A stretch of 11,145 nucleotides of DNA from Oscillospiraceae bacterium (GTDB lineage Bacteria > Bacillota > Clostridia > Oscillospirales > Ruminococcaceae): assembly GCA_020024175.1 (NCBI GenBank), contig JAHHUB010000039.1, positions 1 to 11,145 on the forward strand, read 5' to 3'. Positions 6,984-11,145 of this stretch are shown here, piece after piece. Every line of letters starts with the position of its first letter. Position 1 is the first letter of the stretch. The notes beneath the pieces are model-generated. The model was not told the origin of the DNA. It saw only the letters and a list, made by a program, of their open reading frames with translations, and searched no databases. The translations under genes were made by a program, and so were the position numbers.

Positions 6984-8021
6984 TTATTTGTTGAGTATAT
7001 AAGCGGCAACAAGCTTTGCAGTGTTGTAAATGCCGTCTATATGAGTTCTTTCACGGCCATGTGAACTAAAACAACCCATTCCAAAAGCTGCACTGTAAAC
7101 ATTATTTCCCGCACGGACAGCAGCATTAGCGTCAGTGCCATACAGGTAAAAAACATCGACTTCATAATCACATTCTGCTGATTTAGCGTGATTTATAATT
7201 TGAGTTGTAAGTCCTCTGTCATAGGGGCTGAATGCATCTTTGCAGCAAATGCTGACTTTCTTTTCACTGCCGTTGTTTTCGGGACCGATTAATGCAATAT
7301 CAACAGCTACATATTCTTCCACCTCTTTTGGGATATATGAGCCACCATGATTTATTTCTTCATAATGAGGAAATGCAAGCAAAGTTCTGTATTTGGGTTT
7401 TAAATTGTTGTCTTTTATAAATTTAAGAGCACCTAAAACTGTGGCTACACAGGCTTTATCATCAATAAAACGGGATTTGACATAACCGTTTACATATTCA
7501 AAATTTGGTTCAAAAGATACAATATCTCCGTTTTCTATTCCCAAAGCCCGTACATCCTCAGCAGAATGGACTCTTTCATCAAGACTTATATACATTGTAT
7601 TTTCTGTTCTTTCAAGAGTTCTGGCATCATCAAAAACATGAGTGGAATGAGAGCGGCACACATATAATCCTGTATATTTTTTCCCATCTCTGGTGTGTAC
7701 AGTAACGGTTTCACCTTCAATACTGTTAAAATTTAAACCGCCTAGGTTTCGGCAAAGGAGGGTTCCATCACTGTTTATATGTCTGACAACCATACCCAAT
7801 GTATCTAAATGAGCTCCAACCAAAACGGTTTTGCTGTTGTCCTGACCATCTAAAACATAATAAATAGTGTGTTTTCTGTCGTATTCATAAGGGACTCCCA
7901 GTTCTTCTGCAATTTTTTCCATTTCGGGATTTATTTCATCATAGTAACTTACCGGGCTGGGAATATCCACCAGTCTTTTAAACATATCAATCATATATTT
8001 TTTATCTATATTATAATTCAT
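6984..8021 (-). CDS. M42-family metallo-aminopeptidase, second tandem copy
   Basis: This is a predicted cytosolic zinc or cobalt aminopeptidase related to the M42 (glutamyl aminopeptidase/TET/'endoglucanase M') family, 345 aa, with no signal peptide. Putative metal and catalytic positions are His71 and Asp73 in GAHLDTLG, Asp187 in RFIDDKA, Glu221-Glu222 in YEE, Asp241 in VAVDIA, and His321 in SSHGRER. The GTDANAAVRAGN segment (295-306) is also family-like. ATG 8021 has AGGAG (8035-8031) 9 bases upstream. It lies 63 bases downstream of a clear paralog with no terminator between, so both are likely co-transcribed from the promoter at 9249-9221. It probably trims N-terminal residues from peptides, plausibly those brought in by the nearby Opp system; that link is inference. 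Related M20/M28 peptidases are the main alternative. Confidence 0.88.
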   Translation of the reverse strand: MNYNIDKKYMIDMFKRLVDIPSPVSYYDEINPEMEKIAEELGVPYEYDRKHTIYYVLDGQDNSKTVLVGAHLDTLGMVVRHINSDGTLLCRNLGGLNFNSIEGETVTVHTRDGKKYTGLYVCRSHSTHVFDDARTLERTENTMYISLDERVHSAEDVRALGIENGDIVSFEPNFEYVNGYVKSRFIDDKACVATVLGALKFIKDNNLKPKYRTLLAFPHYEEINHGGSYIPKEVEEYVAVDIALIGPENNGSEKKVSICCKDAFSPYDRGLTTQIINHAKSAECDYEVDVFYLYGTDANAAVRAGNNVYSAAFGMGCFSSHGRERTHIDGIYNTAKLVAAYILNK

Positions 8022-8084
8022 TTTATATTTCTCCTAAATTTTAAAACTAATGTGATTATCATATAATTTTTGTGTTTTGCAATA

Positions 8085-9134
8085 TTAAAGAGATGTATTT
8101 TTTAAAAGCACTGCCAAAAGAAGCTTTTCTGTTTCTTCAACAGCTTCGATTGTAGTTCTTTCCATACCATGAGATGAGAATGTTCCCATTCCAAAAGCCG
8201 CACTGTAAATATTATTTCCCGCCATAATTGCAGATGAAGCATCGGTGCTGTAACGATAAAATATATCTACTGTAAAATTAACATCTGCATCTTTTGCAAT
8301 ATTAATAATTTTGCTGGTAAGACCTCTGTCATAAGGTGTCAAATTGTCCTTTGCACAGATAGTTACTTTTTCTTCACTGCCTGTGTTATCAGGGCCTATA
8401 ACTGCAATATCCAAAGCAATGTATTCACTGATTTCTTCCGGAACATATGCTCCGCCATGACCTATTTCTTCATATACAGGAAAAGCAAATAATGTATCGC
8501 ATACAGGTTTAAGATTGTTTTCTTTCATGTATTTTAACACATTAAGGACACAAGCAGCAGCAGCTTTGTTGTCAATAAATCTGGATTTTATAAAGCCTGA
8601 GTCTGTTACAGTAAAATGGGGCTGCAAAGAAACAATATCTCCGTTTTCAATGCCCAAAGCCTTGACTTCTTCTTTAGTGGATACATCTTCATCCAAAATA
8701 ATATACATTGTATTTTCATCCCTTAAAGATGTTTTGGCTTCGGCAAAAACATGAACAGAATGGTATCGGCATACAACCATACCCGAGTATTTTTTGCCGT
8801 CCCTGGTGTGAACAGTAACAGTTTCTCCTTCTATGTTGTTAAAATTTATTCCTCCCAAATTTCTCACATAGATGTGTCCGTCTTTATCAATGTTTTTAAT
8901 TATAAGACCCAAAGTGTCCAAATGGGCACCAATACACACAGTTCTGCTGCTGTCATCACCTTTGACTTTGATATAACAGGTTCTTTTTCTGTCAAAAGTG
9001 AGTTCATAACCCAGTTCTTTAGCGTATTTTTGCATAAGCGGAGTTATTTCGTCATAATATCCCACAGGGCTGGGAGTTTCGATAAGTTCCTTCATAATTT
9101 TGATGAGGTTTTTGCGGTCAAATTCTTGTTTCAT
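8085..9134 (-). CDS. M42-family metallo-aminopeptidase, first tandem copy
   Basis: A 349-aa predicted cytosolic metallo-aminopeptidase, paralogous to the next gene downstream; well over half of the residues look identical by eye. Key positions are His71 and Asp73 (GAHLDTLG), Asp188 (RFIDNKA), Glu222-Glu223 (YEE, then IGHGG), Asp242 (ALDIA), and His322 (SSHGMER). These fit the two-metal M42 site. I place the start at ATG 9134, since AGGCAGGA ends 6 bases upstream (9141). A TTG two codons earlier overlaps the ribosome binding site spacing and is unlikely. M42 enzymes typically assemble into large tetrahedral dodecamers that process short peptides, so two paralogs could form mixed complexes. The gene has its own near-consensus promoter and is insulated from the lysine-regulated transporter by a terminator. 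Confidence 0.89.
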   Translation of the reverse strand: MKQEFDRKNLIKIMKELIETPSPVGYYDEITPLMQKYAKELGYELTFDRKRTCYIKVKGDDSSRTVCIGAHLDTLGLIIKNIDKDGHIYVRNLGGINFNNIEGETVTVHTRDGKKYSGMVVCRYHSVHVFAEAKTSLRDENTMYIILDEDVSTKEEVKALGIENGDIVSLQPHFTVTDSGFIKSRFIDNKAAAACVLNVLKYMKENNLKPVCDTLFAFPVYEEIGHGGAYVPEEISEYIALDIAVIGPDNTGSEEKVTICAKDNLTPYDRGLTSKIINIAKDADVNFTVDIFYRYSTDASSAIMAGNNIYSAAFGMGTFSSHGMERTTIEAVEETEKLLLAVLLKNTSL

Positions 9135-9220
9135 AGTCAATCCTGCCTTATACTCAGATTTTTAATTGTGTCATTATAGATAAAATTTGCGTTTTAAATA
9201 TAAGATTTAAGTACATATTT

Positions 9221-9249
9221 ATTATATAGTTTTATATAGCTGTAGTCAA
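9221..9249 (-). promoter_or_regulatory. Near-consensus sigma-A promoter of the peptidase operon
   Basis: On the minus strand, TTGACT (9249-9244) and TATAAT (9226-9221) are separated by exactly 17 bases. This matches the sigma-A consensus at 11 of 12 positions. Transcription would start near 9214, about 80 bases before ATG 9134. It is the strongest promoter in the window and suggests high, probably constitutive, expression. Confidence 0.8.
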
Positions 9250-9284
9250 CAATGACTTAGCAATGTTATGATTTATTAAATAAA

Positions 9285-9320
9285 AAAACTTCTGTTTCTG
9301 ATAAAAGAAACAGAAGTTTT
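9285..9320 (-). terminator. Rho-independent terminator after the NhaC-family transporter gene
   Basis: A 14-bp perfect stem (9320-9307 with 9298-9285, AACTTCTGTTTC core) has an 8-base loop and is followed on the minus strand by TTTATTT. It begins 15 bases after the stop codon at 9335. It separates the lysine-regulated gene from the peptidase operon. Confidence 0.9.
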
Positions 9321-9334
9321 CAAAAAGTGTAAAT

Positions 9335-10819
9335 TTATGATTTAACAAGAATTTGTCTAGGAGCGGTTTTATACTTAATTACTCCAAGAGTAAGCAAAAT
9401 CAAAACAGTTCCAATACCCAAAACCACCACATGATTTTGAACAAATCCCACTATCAAATAACATATAAATGATACAACTGCTACCAAAAAAGCATAGGGT
9501 ATTTGAGTTGAAACATGGTCAATATGATTGCACTGTGCACCGGCTGATGCCATTATTGTGGTGTCTGAAATAGGTGAAATATGATCTCCGAAAACTGCAC
9601 CTGCCAGGCAGGCGGACACGCCAATAATCATAAGCTCGGAATCAGCAGGAAAAACTTCCGTAACAATGGGTATAAGTATACTGAATGTACCCCAGGAAGT
9701 TCCTGTGGCAAAAGCCATCAATCCGGCAACTACAAAAATAATGGCGGGCAGAAGTAAAAACAGTTCTTTTGCACCTGATTTCATAAGTTCTGCTGCAAAT
9801 TCTCTTGCACCCAAAAGAGAAGTTACATTTTTAAGAGCAGTTGCCAAAGTCAGAATAAGTATTGGCGGAACCATAGCATTAAAGCCTTGAGGAACACATT
9901 CCATAGCCTCTTTAAAAGTTATAACTTTGCGGCAAATAAGATAAATCACTGTGAGAATAAGAGCTATCAGTGAACCCCAGGGAAGTCCCACAAAGGAATC
10001 ACAGTCAGCAAAGGCATTTATAAATGATTTGCCTTCAAAAAATCCGCCTGAATAAATAAGTCCTACAATACAGAATGAGATTAAAATTGCAATAGGAATG
10101 AGCAAATCAATTACTTTGGAATTTTTGCTGTCATTTGATACATCATCTGAAAAATTTTCTTTGGATGATAAAGCATTCATTTCAAATTCCTTCATAGGTC
10201 CAAAGTCCATTTGAGTTTTGCACATAAAAATCAGCATGATAATAGTGAGAAGTGAGTAAAAATTATAGGGGATAGCTCTCACAAACAGTTCAAATCCACT
10301 GTAATTGTCAACTACATTGGAAACCGCCGCTGCCCATGAGGAAATAGGTGCTATCATACAGATGGGAGCTGCAGTGGAATCAATAATATAAGCTAATTTT
10401 GGTTTGGAAATGTGATGTTTATCTGTTAAGGGTTTCATAACACTGCCCACAGTCAGGCAGTTAAAATAGTCGTCTACAAAAATTAAAACCCCTAAAATAA
10501 ATGTAGCAAACAAAGCTCCTGATCTGGTTTTTATATGTTTTTCTGCCCAGCGGCCAAATGCGGCAGAACCGCCAGCTTTATTGAGAAGTGCCACTATAAT
10601 GCCTAAAATTATAAGGAATATAAAAATTCCTGCACTGTCAGCCACCGCTGAAGTAATGCCGTCTTTTACTACAATGTCCAGTGCCTTTGCACTGAAACCT
10701 GCGTAAAAAATGCTGCCGAATATAATTCCTATAAACAGCGAGCTGTAAACCTCTTTCGTAATCAGTGCCAGTATAATCGCAATTACCGGCGGAACAAATG
10801 CCCAAAAAGTACCTGTCAT
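9335..10819 (-). CDS. lysW: NhaC-superfamily transporter under lysine riboswitch control, probable lysine transporter (LysW-like)
   Basis: A 494-aa inner-membrane carrier with about ten or more hydrophobic helices and a hydrophilic Ser/Asp/Lys-rich loop at about 208-236. Signature segments of the NhaC ion-transporter superfamily are VDDYFNCLTVGSVMKP (115-130), GTSWGTFSI (373-381) and GDHISPISDTT (411-421). By sequence alone it would be called a Na+/H+ antiporter. Its leader carries a lysine riboswitch and terminator, and NhaC-family members under L-box control have been proposed as lysine transporters (LysW) in comparative genomics by Rodionov and colleagues. Lysine import, possibly Na+-coupled, is therefore the preferred call. 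ATG 10819 has AGGAGG (10834-10829) 9 bases upstream. The gene is monocistronic, closed by the terminator at 9320-9285. Family membership is firm; the substrate is inferred from regulation. Confidence 0.87.
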   Translation of the reverse strand: MTGTFWAFVPPVIAIILALITKEVYSSLFIGIIFGSIFYAGFSAKALDIVVKDGITSAVADSAGIFIFLIILGIIVALLNKAGGSAAFGRWAEKHIKTRSGALFATFILGVLIFVDDYFNCLTVGSVMKPLTDKHHISKPKLAYIIDSTAAPICMIAPISSWAAAVSNVVDNYSGFELFVRAIPYNFYSLLTIIMLIFMCKTQMDFGPMKEFEMNALSSKENFSDDVSNDSKNSKVIDLLIPIAILISFCIVGLIYSGGFFEGKSFINAFADCDSFVGLPWGSLIALILTVIYLICRKVITFKEAMECVPQGFNAMVPPILILTLATALKNVTSLLGAREFAAELMKSGAKELFLLLPAIIFVVAGLMAFATGTSWGTFSILIPIVTEVFPADSELMIIGVSACLAGAVFGDHISPISDTTIMASAGAQCNHIDHVSTQIPYAFLVAVVSFICYLIVGFVQNHVVVLGIGTVLILLTLGVIKYKTAPRQILVKS

Positions 10820-10837
10820 AATGAAAATCCTCCTAAA

Positions 10838-10887
10838 AAAATTTTAATAAAAAAGCCATGGAATACAATTAGGATTGCATTTCATGG
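10838..10887 (-). terminator. Riboswitch-controlled intrinsic terminator in the lysW leader
   Basis: On the minus strand, CCATGAAATGCAAT (10887-10874) pairs with ATTGTATTCCATGG (10869-10856). The stem has 14 positions with a single A-C mismatch and one G-U pair, and a 4-base CCTA loop. A U-rich tract (GCTTTTTTATT) follows. It lies between the lysine aptamer and the ribosome binding site, the standard place for an expression platform that shuts the gene off when lysine is bound. Confidence 0.85.
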
Positions 10888-10920
10888 TCAACAAAAATTT
10901 TTAGATTTTCATTTATGATA

Positions 10921-11082
10921 ATGATAGCGCTCCACATATATGTGACAGTTCAGCGTATGTTATACTCAGAACCAGCGCTAAATTTTTCGGGTAAAATTTA
11001 ACACTTCGGCGGTTGCCCCTTTCTGTTTTGACTTCCCGAGTCATAATAAAACATACTTTTGACTTCCGCACCTCTACCGTTT
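10921..11082 (-). ncRNA. Lysine riboswitch (L box)
   Basis: This cis-acting aptamer lies in the leader of the NhaC-family gene. Read on the minus strand, it shows the conserved L-box blocks in order: GGTAGAGGTGCG (P1 plus internal loop motif, near 11078-11067), AAGTA (near 11059-11055), GCCGAAG (near 11008-11002), GCGCTGG, ACTGTCA, and TGGAGCGCTATC (10934-10923), which closes P1. P1 pairs GGTAG (11078-11074) with CTATC (10927-10923). Lysine binding should stabilise P1 and favour the downstream terminator, repressing the transporter when lysine is plentiful. The order and spacing of these blocks are characteristic, so other riboswitch classes are unlikely. Ends are approximate. Confidence 0.93.
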
Positions 11083-11108
11083 ATTTGTATTCTATTTCTT
11101 TTTTGCTT

Positions 11109-11137
11109 ATGTTATCATAATTTTTATTTTAAAGCAA
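11109..11137 (-). promoter_or_regulatory. Predicted promoter of the riboswitch-lysW transcript
   Basis: On the minus strand, TTGCTT (11137-11132) is separated by 17 bases from TAACAT (11114-11109). Transcription would start near 11102, about 20 bases before the first riboswitch block. The position is exactly what the leader requires, although the -10 match is only moderate. Confidence 0.5.
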
Positions 11138-11145
11138 GATTAAAT

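Noticed and set aside
9135..9140. TTG start two codons upstream for the first M42 peptidase
   Set aside because: The TTG directly abuts the AGGCAGGA ribosome binding site, leaving no spacer. ATG 9134 has a 6-base spacer.
8751..9179. 142-codon + strand open frame opposite the first M42 peptidase
   Set aside because: It lies opposite a gene with conserved active-site motifs and shows no recognisable domain or ribosome binding site.

Overview
The window is AT-rich (the intergenic stretches very strongly so). It has AGGAGG-type ribosome binding sites, intrinsic terminators and an L-box (lysine) riboswitch. Together these point to a low-GC Gram-positive bacterium, most likely an anaerobic member of the Clostridia; the sequence alone does not fix the genus. 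I see no rRNA or tRNA gene, CRISPR array, transposase or phage gene.

Layout, left to right. Positions 1-330 hold an AT-rich control region on the + strand with a good sigma-A-type promoter and several dyads. Positions 331-6288 are a complete five-gene oligopeptide ABC importer operon: lipoprotein binding protein oppA, permeases oppB and oppC, ATPases oppD and oppF. It closes with a strong intrinsic terminator at 6302-6340. The C-terminal tails of both ATPases and the length of the binding protein resemble the streptococcal Ami oligopeptide system more than the enterobacterial Opp/Dpp type. A small unrecognised membrane protein follows on the + strand (6435-6869). A bidirectional terminator-like hairpin (6909-6962) separates it from the minus-strand genes.

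On the minus strand, two tandem paralogous M42-type metallo-aminopeptidases (9134-8085 and 8021-6984) form an operon with a near-consensus promoter (9249-9221). Further upstream is an NhaC-superfamily transporter (10819-9335) with its own terminator. Its leader carries a lysine riboswitch (about 11082-10921), a rho-independent terminator and a plausible competing antiterminator, all behind a promoter at 11137-11109. The riboswitch makes lysine uptake (LysW-like) a much likelier function than Na+/H+ antiport.

Taken together the window looks like a peptide and amino-acid nutrition locus. Peptides enter through Opp, cytosolic M42 aminopeptidases can trim them, and free lysine is taken up by a lysine-repressed carrier. 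The grouping is an inference from adjacency. I found no clearly undescribed multi-gene system. The best leads are the unrecognised three-helix membrane protein, the structured oppA leader, and the riboswitch-based substrate reassignment of the NhaC-family gene.
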